From positions 4,340,001 through 4,404,000 of the forward strand of contig NZ_CP043042.1 in assembly GCF_008122265.1 (NCBI RefSeq): 64,000 nucleotides of DNA, given 5' to 3'. The notes beneath the pieces were generated by a model. That model searched no databases, was not told the origin of the DNA, and worked only from the letters and a program-made list of their open reading frames with translations. Each line of letters starts with the position of its first letter. The stretch's first letter is position 1. Source of the stretch: Marinobacter fonticola. Lineage in GTDB: Bacteria; Pseudomonadota; Gammaproteobacteria; Pseudomonadales; Oleiphilaceae. Below, piece after piece: positions 52,789 to 61,961 of the stretch. A program made the position numbers and the translations under genes.

Positions 52789-53715
52789 CTACTTCCCTGT
52801 TTGCGATCTGGCGCGCGCCGGGAGGTCCGGCTGGGTCAGCTGCACACCGTTAAGATGCTCCAGGGCCAGCAATAGCCCGCTATGATCCGTTTCGCCCTGA
52901 CCGTCGGCCAGCAGGCTCAGGTACTGATCGTGAACGCTCTGGGCCAATGGTAAGGTCAGGCCTTCGGCGCGGGCCTCATCCAGGATCATGCGCATGTCTT
53001 TAAGCTGGATGCGCGATGGCGCGCCAGGTTCGAACTGACGGTCGATCATGCGCTGGCCGTGGAGATCGAGAATCCGGCTACTGGCGAACCCGCCCATCAA
53101 CGCCTCGCGCACAGCGGCGGGATCGGCACCGCCCTGGGCTGCCAGCAATAGCGCTTCGGACACCGCGCCGATGGTAATGCCGACGACCGCCTGGTTGGCC
53201 AACTTGGCCAGCTGACCCGAGCCCGACGGCCCGATATGCGTGACGCGTCCCAGCGTTTCAAGCACCGGGCGTGCCTTGTCCACTATTTCCGCCTCGCCCC
53301 CCACCATAATACTCAAGCTGCCAGCCGCGGCGCCTACCGTTCCACCGGAGACCGGGGCATCCAAGTACGCCGCGGAGTTTTCTTCGCATCGGCTGGCGTG
53401 GTCCCGGGCAGTGGCAGGTTGTACCGAGCTCATGTCGATGACGATAGCGCCAGGCGGAAGCTGATCGATCACACCCTGCTCGACCATCACGTCGTGCACC
53501 ACGGCACCGTTCTCCAGCATGGTGATAAGGATGTCAGCTTGTTGCGCGGCTTGTGCAGGGGAGTCGACGACGCGTGCGCGTTCCGCGAAAGGCTCGCATT
53601 TGGCCCGGGTACGGTTCCAAAGGGTCATGGTATAGCCGGCATTAAGCAGGTTCTCCACCATGGGAGCACCCATCAGGCCGATACCGAGAAATGCAATGTG
53701 GGGCTGTGTAGTCAT
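52789..53715 (-). CDS. glxR: Tartronate semialdehyde reductase (2-hydroxy-3-oxopropionate reductase)
   Basis: A 308-aa beta-hydroxyacid dehydrogenase. The Rossmann motif FLGIGLMGAPMVENLLNAG, the Gly-rich DAPVSGGTVGAAAGSL and the catalytic Lys in GSGQLAKLANQAVVG are in order. It reduces tartronate semialdehyde to glycerate with NADH/NADPH. GarR and GlxR are close paralogues, so the symbol is a best fit to the glyoxylate context. It precedes the hydroxypyruvate isomerase gene with a four-base gap. The glyoxylate carboligase gene usually found with them is not in the window. Confidence 0.9.
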   Translation of the reverse strand: MTTQPHIAFLGIGLMGAPMVENLLNAGYTMTLWNRTRAKCEPFAERARVVDSPAQAAQQADILITMLENGAVVHDVMVEQGVIDQLPPGAIVIDMSSVQPATARDHASRCEENSAAYLDAPVSGGTVGAAAGSLSIMVGGEAEIVDKARPVLETLGRVTHIGPSGSGQLAKLANQAVVGITIGAVSEALLLAAQGGADPAAVREALMGGFASSRILDLHGQRMIDRQFEPGAPSRIQLKDMRMILDEARAEGLTLPLAQSVHDQYLSLLADGQGETDHSGLLLALEHLNGVQLTQPDLPARARSQTGK

Positions 53716-53810
53716 ATTACCTGGGTATCCCTAGTGCACGAGTCCGATTGAACCTTGGATGATACCCAATCAGGCCATAGGATGGCTGCTGCTATCCGCC
53801 AAGGCCTTAA

Positions 53811-53843
53811 ACAAAAACGCCACCGTTGCTAAACGGTGGCGTT
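53811..53843 (-). terminator. Strong rho-independent terminator of rpoH
   Basis: AACGCCACCGTT (53816-53827), a four-base loop and AACGGTGGCGTT (53832-53843) form a perfect 12-bp stem; on the minus strand TTTTGTTT follows. It begins 28 bases beyond the rpoH stop and separates rpoH from the reductase gene. Confidence 0.92.
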
Positions 53844-53870
53844 CGGGATTACCGCGCTGCAGCGGCTAAC

Positions 53871-54737
53871 TCAGGCCGCTTCGGCCTCGCCCATATGCAG
53901 ACGGATTTTTTTCATAGCGTTCTTTTCCAACTGCCGAATACGCTCGGCAGACACACCGTATTTGTCGGCCAGTTCGTGCAGTGTGGATTTGCTTTCCGTC
54001 AACCAGCGCTCGCGCAAGATATCCTGACTACGCTCGTCGAGACTCGACAGTGCGGCAAGCAACCGGCTATTGGAGTCCTCGGTCCAGTCGGACTGTTCCA
54101 ACTGGGTCGCCGGATCGCTACGGCGATCCTGCAGATAATAGGCCGGCGCCTGATAAGCCGTGTCGTCGTCATCATCCATCGGGCCATCGAATGCCGTGTC
54201 CTGGGAGGCCAGACGGCCCTCCATCTCACGCACGACCCGGGGCTCGACACCCAAATCGGCGGCAACGGCGTTCAGTTCATCCTGGGACAACCAGGCCAAA
54301 CGCTTTTTCCGGCTGCGCAAATTGAAAAACAGCTTCCGCTGGGCCTTAGTGGTCGCGACCTTGACGATACGCCAGTTACGCAAAATGAACTCGTGAATTT
54401 CCGCCTTAATCCAATGCACGGCAAACGAAACAAGACGCACACCGTATTCAGGATTGAACCGCTTGACCGCCTTCATCAGGCCGACATTACCTTCCTGAAT
54501 CAGATCCGACTGCGCCAAGCCATAACCGGAATAACTGCGGGCAATGTGAACAACAAACCGCAGATGTGAAAGGACCAGACGGCGGGCGGCCTCAAGATCA
54601 TCGTCGTGATAGAGACGCTCCGCCAACTCTTTCTCCTCTGCGGCGGACAGCATCGGGATCGTGCTCGCGGCCTGAATATAGGCTTCGAGGTTCGCACCCG
54701 GAACCATCCGATCTGTCAGCTGTAAGCTCGTACCCAT
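53871..54737 (-). CDS. rpoH: RNA polymerase sigma-32 factor RpoH
   Basis: A 288-aa heat-shock sigma factor. Region 2 includes [21 protein letters not shown] and the RpoH box [23 protein letters not shown] (about residues 125-147, quoted only in part: [17 protein letters not shown]); region 4.2 is [28 protein letters not shown]. The Q(R/K)KLFFNLR block distinguishes RpoH from other sigma factors. GGAGGAAAAG before the ATG at 54737 gives a strong site. The arrangement rpoH-ftsX-ftsE-ftsY is conserved in gammaproteobacteria. A strong terminator follows. Confidence 0.97.
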   Translation of the reverse strand: MGTSLQLTDRMVPGANLEAYIQAASTIPMLSAAEEKELAERLYHDDDLEAARRLVLSHLRFVVHIARSYSGYGLAQSDLIQEGNVGLMKAVKRFNPEYGVRLVSFAVHWIKAEIHEFILRNWRIVKVATTKAQRKLFFNLRSRKKRLAWLSQDELNAVAADLGVEPRVVREMEGRLASQDTAFDGPMDDDDDTAYQAPAYYLQDRRSDPATQLEQSDWTEDSNSRLLAALSSLDERSQDILRERWLTESKSTLHELADKYGVSAERIRQLEKNAMKKIRLHMGEAEAA

Positions 54738-54987
54738 GCTTTTCCTCCGCAACGTGGCGACCCATTACTATAGCAAGCAGTCCATCGACCGCCAAGCCGC
54801 CTGAAAGTTCCCTGAGTCGTGCCCTGAAGTCTTGAATAACAAGGCTTGTCCTGTGTAACTCTAATCCTGAACAACTCTAACCTTGTGTCAGGTTACACTC
54901 GCCTTCCCCACTCAGAAGAACACCTGTGTTAATTCATTTCTAACGCCCCAGCCCCGCGATGACTATACGGTGAATCCGAAACGGCCG

Positions 54988-55980
54988 TCACCGGCTGGCC
55001 TCGATCTGGTTGGGTTCGATGGCGTCAAGATGGCGCTTGACGGCAAGCCAGGCGCCTAACCAGCCTAGCCCGACCGCGACCATGAGAAGCGCAAGGGTGC
55101 CGTCCCAGGAAAGCCCGGTCAACTGGAATTCACTGCGATACAGACTGGCCAGACGCTGTACGGGGCCACTCATCCACCACAATGTTGCCTGCAGCAGCAA
55201 GAAGGCGATGACGCCACCGCCCAGACCGTACCAGACGCCGGTGTAAAGAAACGGGCGCCGGACAAACGTATCGGTACCTCCCACCAGCTTGGCGACCAGA
55301 ATTTCGTCACGCCGGCTCTCAATGGCCAGGCGAATGGTGTTGCCGATCACTAGGATAACCGCCGCTGCAAGCAACAAGCCCAGCGCCCAGACGCCCCGGC
55401 CTAACAGATCGGTAATGGTATTGAGACGCTGGAGCCAGCCCAAGTCCACTTGCACCCGGGCTACCGTATCCAGAGCTTCCAACGTATCCACCAATCGCTG
55501 CATGCCGTCGGCATTGCGGACATCCGGACTGGGGGTGAGCAGCAGCGTATGCGGCAGCGGATTTTCGTCGAGATAATCCAGAGCATCGGCCAGCCCGGAT
55601 GACGTGCGGAATTCCGCCAACGCCTCGTCGCGGGAGATGACGGTTACGTCGGTCACATCGTTGCGACTGGCGACCTTCACGCGTAGCCGGCTCAAATCCT
55701 CTTCGGTCGACTGTTGCTCCATATACAGCGTTACCCGAGCGGTACTCTCCCAGCCGGCGCTAACGCCTTGCAGGCTCGACAGCAAGAGCAGTAACCCCAC
55801 AGGCAGCGCCAGGGCAATCCCCATGACCAGCCATGTCATCATGCTGGCAATCGGCGAGCGCCAGAGTCGGCGCGCGCTATCGTGCGCCGTTTTGCGGTGA
55901 TGCAGTAAGTAGCTCTCAAACAACGACCGCCAGGGCGAGTGGGCGGAAGCCGCGCCCCGTGAACGACGCTCAGTCGCCAT
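54988..55980 (-). CDS. ftsX: FtsX cell-division ABC permease-like protein
   Basis: A 330-aa membrane protein with four helices: one near residues 48-70 (ASMMTWLVMGIALALPVGLLLLL) and three in the C-terminal half (WALGLLLAAAVILVIGNTI, GVWYGLGGGVIAFLLLQATLW, LLMVAVGLGWLGAWLA). The large periplasmic loop between the first two binds cell-wall hydrolase activators. FtsX partners FtsE. Its start overlaps the ftsE stop by 11 bases. No substrate transport is expected from the family. Confidence 0.95.
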   Translation of the reverse strand: MATERRSRGAASAHSPWRSLFESYLLHHRKTAHDSARRLWRSPIASMMTWLVMGIALALPVGLLLLLSSLQGVSAGWESTARVTLYMEQQSTEEDLSRLRVKVASRNDVTDVTVISRDEALAEFRTSSGLADALDYLDENPLPHTLLLTPSPDVRNADGMQRLVDTLEALDTVARVQVDLGWLQRLNTITDLLGRGVWALGLLLAAAVILVIGNTIRLAIESRRDEILVAKLVGGTDTFVRRPFLYTGVWYGLGGGVIAFLLLQATLWWMSGPVQRLASLYRSEFQLTGLSWDGTLALLMVAVGLGWLGAWLAVKRHLDAIEPNQIEASR

Positions 55981-56662
55981 AGAGCACCTCTTCGCCGGGC
56001 ATGGCGTCGCCGGACGTCAGCTCGCCATGGCGCAAGGTGAGCACGCGCCGTCTCAGGTGGCGGATCAAGGCAATATCGTGACTGGCGATCAGCACCGTGA
56101 CACCCACCTGACTGAACTGCTCGAAGAGATGCATGATGTCCGCAGATAGCTCCGGATCCAGGTTACCGGTTGGCTCGTCCGCCAGTAGCAGAGGCGGTTT
56201 GTTCACCACCGCACGGGCGATGCCGACGCGTTGCTGCTCCCCTCCGGAGAGCTGGATCGGATTCATCTTCTCTTTGCTGAGCAGGCCCACTTTGTCCAGC
56301 GCGGCGCGCACGCGGCGGCCAATCTCGCGATGGGGCACGCCGGTCACCTCCAGCGGCATGGCCACGTTATCGAAGACGGTACGATCGAACAGGAGCTGGT
56401 GATTCTGAAAAACCACGCCAATATGGCGGCGGATAAACGGGATCTGGCGGCGAGCCAAGGCATTCAGGCGCTGGCCACCGACAATCACATTGCCGGCGCT
56501 GGGGCGCTCCATCACCATAATGAGCTTGAGCAGCGTACTCTTACCAGCGCCGGAATGGCCGGTCAGGAAAGCCAATTCGCCCCTGGACATCTCGAAGCTG
56601 ACGCCCTGCAGCGCGGTGTGGCCGCCTTCGTAGCGTTTACTGACTTTCTCGAACTGAATCAA
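55970..56662 (-). CDS. ftsE: FtsE cell-division ATPase
   Basis: A 230-aa ABC ATPase. Walker [16 protein letters not shown]-loop FQNHQLL, signature [16 protein letters not shown], Walker [15 protein letters not shown] and switch His in IASHDIALI are all present. FtsE drives FtsX-dependent activation of septal amidases. The start is a TTG at 56662: the family begins (M)IxFExVSKxY, which fits only there. AGGG lies ten bases upstream. It is co-transcribed with ftsY (41-base gap) and ftsX. Confidence 0.95.
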   Translation of the reverse strand: MIQFEKVSKRYEGGHTALQGVSFEMSRGELAFLTGHSGAGKSTLLKLIMVMERPSAGNVIVGGQRLNALARRQIPFIRRHIGVVFQNHQLLFDRTVFDNVAMPLEVTGVPHREIGRRVRAALDKVGLLSKEKMNPIQLSGGEQQRVGIARAVVNKPPLLLADEPTGNLDPELSADIMHLFEQFSQVGVTVLIASHDIALIRHLRRRVLTLRHGELTSGDAMPGEEVLYGD

Positions 56663-56703
56663 CTGCTCAAACCCTGTCTGGTTAGTGCGGCGGCGCAGTG
56701 GTC

Positions 56704-57936
56704 CTATTCTTCAGCGAACAGGGCTTCCACGAAATCTTCCGCCTCGAACGGACGCAGGTCTTCGGCCTGCTCACCGATGCCGATATAGCGAATCGGGAGC
56801 TTGAGCTGGCGGGCGACCGCAAAGATGATACCGCCTTTGGCTGTACCGTCGAGCTTGGTCAGGGTCACGCCAGTCACACCCACCGCTTGCTGGAACACCT
56901 GCGCCTGGCTCAGGGCATTCTGACCGGTTCCGGCATCCAGTACCAGCATGACTTCGTGGGGCGCATTTTCGTCCAGTTTTTTCATGACGCGAACCACTTT
57001 TTCCAGCTCGCTCATCAGATTGTCTTTGTTTTGTAGCCGGCCTGCCGTGTCGGCGATCAGTACGTCCACACCGCGGGATTTTGCGGCCTGTACCGAATCG
57101 AAAATGACCGAGGCGCTGTCGGCACCCGTGTGCTGGGCAATCACCGGAACCTCGTTGCGCTCGCCCCAAACCTGCAGCTGTTCCACCGCCGCCGCACGAA
57201 AGGTATCCCCCGCAGCCAGCATGACCGACTTGCCCTCGGCCTTGAACTTGCGCGCCAGCTTACCGATGGTGGTGGTCTTACCTACCCCGTTGACGCCAAC
57301 CACTAGGATGACGAATGGTTTCTTGGCGGCATCAATCTCCAACGGCGCAGTGCTCTCGGACAGGATACCGCGCAGCTCGTTCTTCAGGGCGTCGCGAACC
57401 GCCGCGCCGTCCTTGAGCTGCTTGCGTTCCAGCTTTTCGGTCAGGGAATCGATGATCTCGGTGGTGGCGGTGATACCCACATCGGCCGTGAGCAGCGTCG
57501 TCTCAATCTCTTCCAGCAGGTCTTCGTCGACCGTCTTGCCGGTCGAAAACAGATCCGCCAAGCCGGAGCTCAGATTCGCGCGGGTCTTGCCCAGGCCACT
57601 CTTGATGCGCTGAAAAACACTGACCGGCGGCTTCTCGGGTTCCGGCTCGGGTTCAGGAACCGGCGCGGGCTCTGGTGCGGGCGGCGGAGCGGGTGTGGGT
57701 TCGGGCTCCGGCGCAGGTTCCACGGCCGGCGCTTCCGGCGCGGCGGCTTTTTCTTCGGGCTCAACCTCTTCCTTCTTGCCGGTTTCGATGGGCGTAGCGC
57801 CGGGCTGGGTTTCCGGCTCGCGCTGGGGTACGGGTTCGGGGCGGGGGCGCTGGCGACGCTTGTTCACCAGTTCCGCAACAAAGACAACAACCAGCAGGGC
57901 CAGCAGCCCGATCATAATCCACTCTGCCATCATCAT
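56704..57936 (-). CDS. ftsY: FtsY, signal recognition particle receptor
   Basis: A 410-aa SRP receptor GTPase. One N-terminal hydrophobic segment (MIGLLALLVVVFVAELV) precedes a Glu/Pro-rich acidic linker of PEPEP repeats (about residues 30-105), then the NG domain with GVNGVGKTTTIGKLARKF, DTFRAAAVEQLQVW, DTAGRLQNKDNLM, TKLDGTAKGG and IGIGEQAEDLRPF. It receives SRP-ribosome complexes at the inner membrane. Three successive ATGs (57936, 57933, 57930) make the exact start uncertain. Divergent from rsmD. Confidence 0.97.
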   Translation of the reverse strand: MMMAEWIMIGLLALLVVVFVAELVNKRRQRPRPEPVPQREPETQPGATPIETGKKEEVEPEEKAAAPEAPAVEPAPEPEPTPAPPPAPEPAPVPEPEPEPEKPPVSVFQRIKSGLGKTRANLSSGLADLFSTGKTVDEDLLEEIETTLLTADVGITATTEIIDSLTEKLERKQLKDGAAVRDALKNELRGILSESTAPLEIDAAKKPFVILVVGVNGVGKTTTIGKLARKFKAEGKSVMLAAGDTFRAAAVEQLQVWGERNEVPVIAQHTGADSASVIFDSVQAAKSRGVDVLIADTAGRLQNKDNLMSELEKVVRVMKKLDENAPHEVMLVLDAGTGQNALSQAQVFQQAVGVTGVTLTKLDGTAKGGIIFAVARQLKLPIRYIGIGEQAEDLRPFEAEDFVEALFAEE

Positions 57937-58164
57937 TCGCAGTTCCGTTGGTCAGGAGGTGAGAGAAATAACTGTGGTGGTGCAGGATATCAGCCCCGAG
58001 CAGGCCAGGCGTCCTGTTTCGTACATCAGCAAGACACCATCATCGAGAGCGCCTCATCAAGACGCGCGTATTCTAGCGGGCTGGGCAATGATCGTCCAAA
58101 CCGGGACCGGATTTGGGTACACTGCGCGCATCCTTTACGACTCCGGCTTCGATCCAGGAACCCC

Positions 58165-58794
58165 ATGGCCCGTAAGCAATCCCGAAAAGCACCACGCCCG
58201 CCCGCCGGCAACCGACGCTCCAAGGGCACCACCGTGGAAACTGGCGAACTGCGGATTATCGGCGGAGACTGGCGCAGTCGTCGCCTCACCTTCCCGGCAG
58301 TGGGTGGTGTGCGTCCGACGCCCTCGCGAGTGCGAGAGACGCTGTTCAACTGGCTGATGCCCGTGATACCCGGCGCTCGCTGCCTGGATCTATTCGCCGG
58401 CAGTGGCGTGCTGGGCCTGGAGGCGCTGTCCCGCGGTGCCCGCGAAACTCAATTCGTTGACCACACCCACGCGCTTTGCGATGCGCTCGCGTCTAATCTG
58501 GACGTATTGAAGGCCGATGGCGGCACGATCATTTGCCAGGATGTGGCCGGATTTCTCGCCCAGCCCGCGCTAGCGCCTTTCGATATCTTGCTGATGGATC
58601 CGCCGTTTCGTCAGGGCTGGCTGACCCGTTTACTGCCGCTGATTGCCGAGAACGGCTGGGTAACGGACGGCAGCTGGGTCTATATCGAGCATGAGAGCGA
58701 ACTTGCCGGTGTAACGGTTCCGGAGAACTGGTCGCTACATCGTGAGAAAGTGGCCGGGCAAGTGTGCTACCGGCTTTATCGCGTGGGGCAATAA
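58165..58794 (+). CDS. rsmD: RsmD, 16S rRNA m2G966 methyltransferase
   Basis: A 209-aa SAM methyltransferase. After a basic N terminus come GGVRPTPSRVRETLFNWL, motif I CLDLFAGSGVLGLEALSRGA and motif IV LLMDPPFRQGW (DPPF, family pattern D/N-PP-F/Y). It methylates N2 of G966 in the small ribosomal subunit. AGGA five bases before the ATG. It is divergent from ftsY, a conserved arrangement; the coaD gene often following it is absent here. Confidence 0.93.
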   Translation: MARKQSRKAPRPPAGNRRSKGTTVETGELRIIGGDWRSRRLTFPAVGGVRPTPSRVRETLFNWLMPVIPGARCLDLFAGSGVLGLEALSRGARETQFVDHTHALCDALASNLDVLKADGGTIICQDVAGFLAQPALAPFDILLMDPPFRQGWLTRLLPLIAENGWVTDGSWVYIEHESELAGVTVPENWSLHREKVAGQVCYRLYRVGQ

Positions 58795-58843
58795 AAACCC
58801 CGCGCCCGCCGCTTTAGATAATCAAACGGCAGAAAACGCGGGG
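58793..58843 (-). terminator. Terminator of the desaturase gene
   Basis: CCCCGCG (58798-58804) and CGCGGGG (58837-58843) are perfect inverted arms; on the minus strand they are followed by five T. The arms are far apart (32 bases) and the inner sequence has a smaller stem GCCG/CGGC. It lies between the convergent rsmD and desaturase genes and serves mainly the latter. Confidence 0.7.
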
Positions 58844-58868
58844 CGATGACGCCTTCTCTGGCAGGCGC

Positions 58869-60047
58869 TTATTGAGCCGGCCGTAGCGCGTAGGATTTCA
58901 GATGGGCGGCGAAATCCTCGAGATAGCGAATACCACTTTCCTCCGCTTCCCGGCACCACTCCACCAAGGCATGCATCTTTTCCTGGGGCTTGAGACCCCG
59001 GCGGCGCCAGAGTGCCTGCAGCTCATGACTCTTATCATAGATTTGGCGCAATACCGCGTTGCGCTCCAGCAATGACTCAAGGTGCTGCTGGTCATGGGGC
59101 TGGATCAACGAGCTTTCTCGCGTCAGCAGCTTGCGGGCACGGCGGTACATCGGTTTGATATCCTCTTCCATCAGCTGCTTCTGCTGATGCAGCACCGGCT
59201 CCAATACGCGCTTACGGTACTGGCGCATAATGTCGAACCGGTTGTTGGCGATAGCCTGCACCGTTTCCACGTCAACGCTGTCCTTGCCCGGCACCTGATG
59301 AGCAATCGGACGATAGCCTTTGGGCTTGGCCAGACGGAATAGCTGGAACACACGGATATAGCCCCAGCCAATATCGAACTCGTACCAGCGACGAGACAGC
59401 TTGGACGAGTTGGGGTAAGTGTGGTGGTTGTTGTGCAGCTCTTCGCCGCCGACCACGATACCCCAGGGCACGATATTGCGGGCATTGTCGGCGCATTCGA
59501 AGTTGCGGTAACCAAAATAGTGACCGATACCGTTAATGACACCCGCAGCCCAGACCGGAATCCAAAGCATCTGCACCGCCCAGATCCAGATACCGTTGAC
59601 ACCGAACAGCGCCAGATCGATCACCGCCATCAGCGCAACGCCCAGCATTTTGTGCGGGGTATAAACCTTACGCTCGATCCAGTCTTGCGGCGTGCGTTGA
59701 CCGTAACGCTCGAGTGTTTCCGGCGTGGCTGCAGCTTCGTAGAGTTCGGCACCTTCGGTCAGCACTTTTTTCAGACCACGGACGACCGGGCTGTGCGGGT
59801 CGTTCTCGGTTTCGCACATCGCGTGGTGCTTGCGATGAATTGCGGTCCACTCCTTGGTGTTCTGACCCGTGGTCAGCCATAGCCAAAAGCGGAAGAAATG
59901 CTTGAGGACCGGATTCAGGTCCAGCGAATTATGCGCAGAGTGGCGGTGTAGGTAGAGCGTGACGCTCACAATAGTCACGTGCGTAAGTCCCAGGGCGACG
60001 AGCACGTGCTGCCACACCGACAGGTCCAGAAGACCGTTGTACCACAT
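58869..60047 (-). CDS. Acyl-CoA delta-9 fatty acid desaturase
   Basis: A 392-aa membrane desaturase. The three histidine boxes HRHSAH, HRKHHAM and HNNHHTYPNSSK lie at the expected spacing, with two pairs of membrane helices between them, plus DPHSP after box 2. This is the DesA/DesB type that introduces a double bond at C9 of acyl-CoA or phospholipid-bound acyl chains. Its length exceeds the short family form because of a C-terminal helical tail (from about residue 270). GAGG 11 bases before the ATG. A FabR/DesT-like operator in its promoter suggests control by unsaturated acyl levels. Confidence 0.93.
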   Translation of the reverse strand: MWYNGLLDLSVWQHVLVALGLTHVTIVSVTLYLHRHSAHNSLDLNPVLKHFFRFWLWLTTGQNTKEWTAIHRKHHAMCETENDPHSPVVRGLKKVLTEGAELYEAAATPETLERYGQRTPQDWIERKVYTPHKMLGVALMAVIDLALFGVNGIWIWAVQMLWIPVWAAGVINGIGHYFGYRNFECADNARNIVPWGIVVGGEELHNNHHTYPNSSKLSRRWYEFDIGWGYIRVFQLFRLAKPKGYRPIAHQVPGKDSVDVETVQAIANNRFDIMRQYRKRVLEPVLHQQKQLMEEDIKPMYRRARKLLTRESSLIQPHDQQHLESLLERNAVLRQIYDKSHELQALWRRRGLKPQEKMHALVEWCREAEESGIRYLEDFAAHLKSYALRPAQ

Positions 60048-60568
60048 AGTAGAGAACCCTCAGAGAAAAGGCGTGGGCGAAAAGAAATTCCCTGATCTCT
60101 CCGCTTTTTCGGCAAACCTGACGTTCCCGGAAGGCCACTTCGTTATGGTTTATAAGGGGCGCCCGGGCTTAAGAAGTCTAGCGTACAGTTGTAAGCTACA
60201 ACAACCCAATCCGGGTTTATATGTAGTTTGTGTGACGACATGCGCAGGCCTGTAACCAGGCGATTTCCGACCGTTTCAGTGACTGCAATTTTTTTGCTGC
60301 ATTTCTCTATTTCTATTGCATGATCCCGTCTCTGCCGCACTGTTTTATTTGCGGTACTATCCTACTCTTGTGCTTATCTATTGCACGATCCTATTGCATT
60401 CTCTATCGCACCGTGTGCCGCGCGACCTACCCATGACGTCTGACGTCCCAGGCTCCAAATTGACATTCCCGAGCAGGGACGCAAAATTCGCAAAGCAGTG
60501 GCCTTTCCCGCCAATGGCGACAGCTAAACACCACAGCCACGCACCCCACATATCCAGAGGATCTGCCC
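60048..60568. other. Long intergenic region between desaturase and mutM
   Basis: A 521-base gap with no gene. The desaturase promoter and operator are at 60175-60204. Near 60312-60326 and 60377-60391 the 15-mer TCTATTGCAYGATCC occurs twice (one mismatch), in an AT-rich pyrimidine stretch. The mutM-proximal end gives the ribosome site AGAGGA. No RNA gene was recognised. Confidence 0.6.
60175..60204 (-). promoter_or_regulatory. Desaturase promoter with FabR/DesT-like operator
   Basis: On the minus strand TTGTTG (60204-60199), an 18-base spacer and TAGACT (60180-60175) form a plausible sigma-70 promoter. The spacer holds AGCGTACAGTTGTAAGCT (60180-60197 on the plus strand), an almost perfect 8-2-8 palindrome that matches the FabR/DesT consensus AGCGTACA-N2-TGTACGCT except at one arm position. 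Binding there would block polymerase. Confidence 0.7.
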
Positions 60569-61384
60569 TTGCCCGAACTGCCCGAAGTCGAAACGACCCG
60601 GCGCGGCGTCGCGCCTTTTTTGGAAAATCGCATCATCCGGGCCGCGAGAGTCTACGAACCGCGGTTACGCTGGCCAATCCCCGAGGATCTGGCCGAGCGG
60701 CTAACCGGCGCCATACCGTTAGCGGTCGACCGGCGGGCCAAATACCTGCTCGTGCGCTTCGATGATGGCACGTTGATGATTCACCTGGGCATGTCCGGCA
60801 GCCTGCGGATCGTCACCGACGGCTCACCCCGCCTGACCCATGATCATGTCGAGCTGGAGCTGGGCGAGAACCAGCTCCTTCGCTATAACGACCCACGCCG
60901 CTTTGGTGCTTGGCTCTGGAGCGATGAGCCGGACACGCACCCCTTGCTTAGTCACCTGGGCCCCGAACCCCTCGATCCGCTCGCCTTTACCGGACACCGG
61001 CTTTATCAAATATCGCGCGGCAAAACGACCTCGATCAAAGCGCTTATTATGGACAGTCGTGTGGTGGTCGGCGTAGGCAACATCTACGCTAACGAGGCCT
61101 TGTTCATGGCCGGCATCCACCCCAAGCGTCCGGCAGGCAAGGTGGGACGTGCGCGTATGGTGCGGCTGGTGGAGTCGATTCGCGAAATTCTGACGGCAGC
61201 CATCTTGATGGGCGGCACCACACTGCGGGACTTCGTCAACAGCGACGGTAAACCGGGCTACTTTGCACAATCCCTGAGCGTCTACGGCCGAGGGGGCGAG
61301 CCTTGCCGCCATTGTGGCGCCATACTCAAGGAAATCAGGCTGGGCCAGCGCTCGACGGTCTATTGCGGGAAGTGCCAGCGGTAG
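60569..61384 (+). CDS. mutM: MutM (Fpg) formamidopyrimidine-DNA glycosylase
   Basis: A 271-aa base-excision repair enzyme. The N terminus [12 protein letters not shown] contains the catalytic Pro (after Met removal) and Glu; Lys in [21 protein letters not shown], the helix-two-turn-helix [20 protein letters not shown] and the zinc finger [26 protein letters not shown] (four Cys) follow. It removes 8-oxoguanine and nicks the strand. The start codon is TTG at 60569, fixed by the invariant PELPE directly after it; AGAGGA is seven bases upstream. Confidence 0.96.
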   Translation: MPELPEVETTRRGVAPFLENRIIRAARVYEPRLRWPIPEDLAERLTGAIPLAVDRRAKYLLVRFDDGTLMIHLGMSGSLRIVTDGSPRLTHDHVELELGENQLLRYNDPRRFGAWLWSDEPDTHPLLSHLGPEPLDPLAFTGHRLYQISRGKTTSIKALIMDSRVVVGVGNIYANEALFMAGIHPKRPAGKVGRARMVRLVESIREILTAAILMGGTTLRDFVNSDGKPGYFAQSLSVYGRGGEPCRHCGAILKEIRLGQRSTVYCGKCQR

Positions 61385-61525
61385 ATTTCATACAGATACA
61401 CGTTGCCACAAAAAAGCGTTTGAAAATGCACAAATATCGTTCATAGTTAAAAATATCGGCCATGAAGTCCTGCTGATCCCGTGGGATGGGAACACGCTGG
61501 ATGGTCAGCAGATCAGGAGAAGCAC

Positions 61526-61852
61526 ATGATTTCCCGGATTTCCCGCGCTATCACGATGACGCTCGCCTTGAGCCTGATGGCGTTTGCGTCCATCGGCCAC
61601 GCTAATACGCTGGAAGAAGAACCTTCTGCCCTGGCGATGACCGGCGATGCGCTGATTGCACGCCCGCTACTGTTGGTCACGACGGTTGTTGGCAGCGCCG
61701 TCTACCTGGTGTCCCTGCCCTTTTCGCTGCTCGGCGGCAACGCAGCTGAAGCTGGCGAGACCCTGGTCGTCGGTCCGGCAAAGGCGACGTTCGTTCGCTG
61801 CCTGGGCTGCACCACCTCCGGCCGCAAGCCGGAAGCCATCGCTCAGGAATAG
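61526..61852 (+). CDS. Small exported membrane protein, uncharacterised
   Basis: A 108-aa protein. A signal peptide (ITMTLALSLMAFASIGHA) precedes a short mature part with a hydrophobic helix LLLVTTVVGSAVYLVSLPFSLL and a conserved-looking end AEAGETLVVGPAKATFVRCLGCT. Similar small proteins in gammaproteobacteria are sometimes mislabelled multidrug transporters; one helix cannot form a transporter. AGGAGA six bases before the ATG sets the start. The two Cys in RCLGC could form a disulphide. Function unknown. Confidence 0.75.
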   Translation: MISRISRAITMTLALSLMAFASIGHANTLEEEPSALAMTGDALIARPLLLVTTVVGSAVYLVSLPFSLLGGNAAEAGETLVVGPAKATFVRCLGCTTSGRKPEAIAQE

Positions 61853-61961
61853 TGCTGGTCAACGGTCCCCGTCAATCGTGCCCGTCGCGGCATTGACGTA
61901 TTGCTCCACGGCGCCGACTGGGGCACGCTTGCAGTGAATATTCAATCTCGGATTTGCTGCA

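Noticed and set aside
60312..60391. Repeated TCTATTGCAYGATCC
   Set aside because: Only two imperfect copies in low-complexity sequence; no element or operator could be argued.
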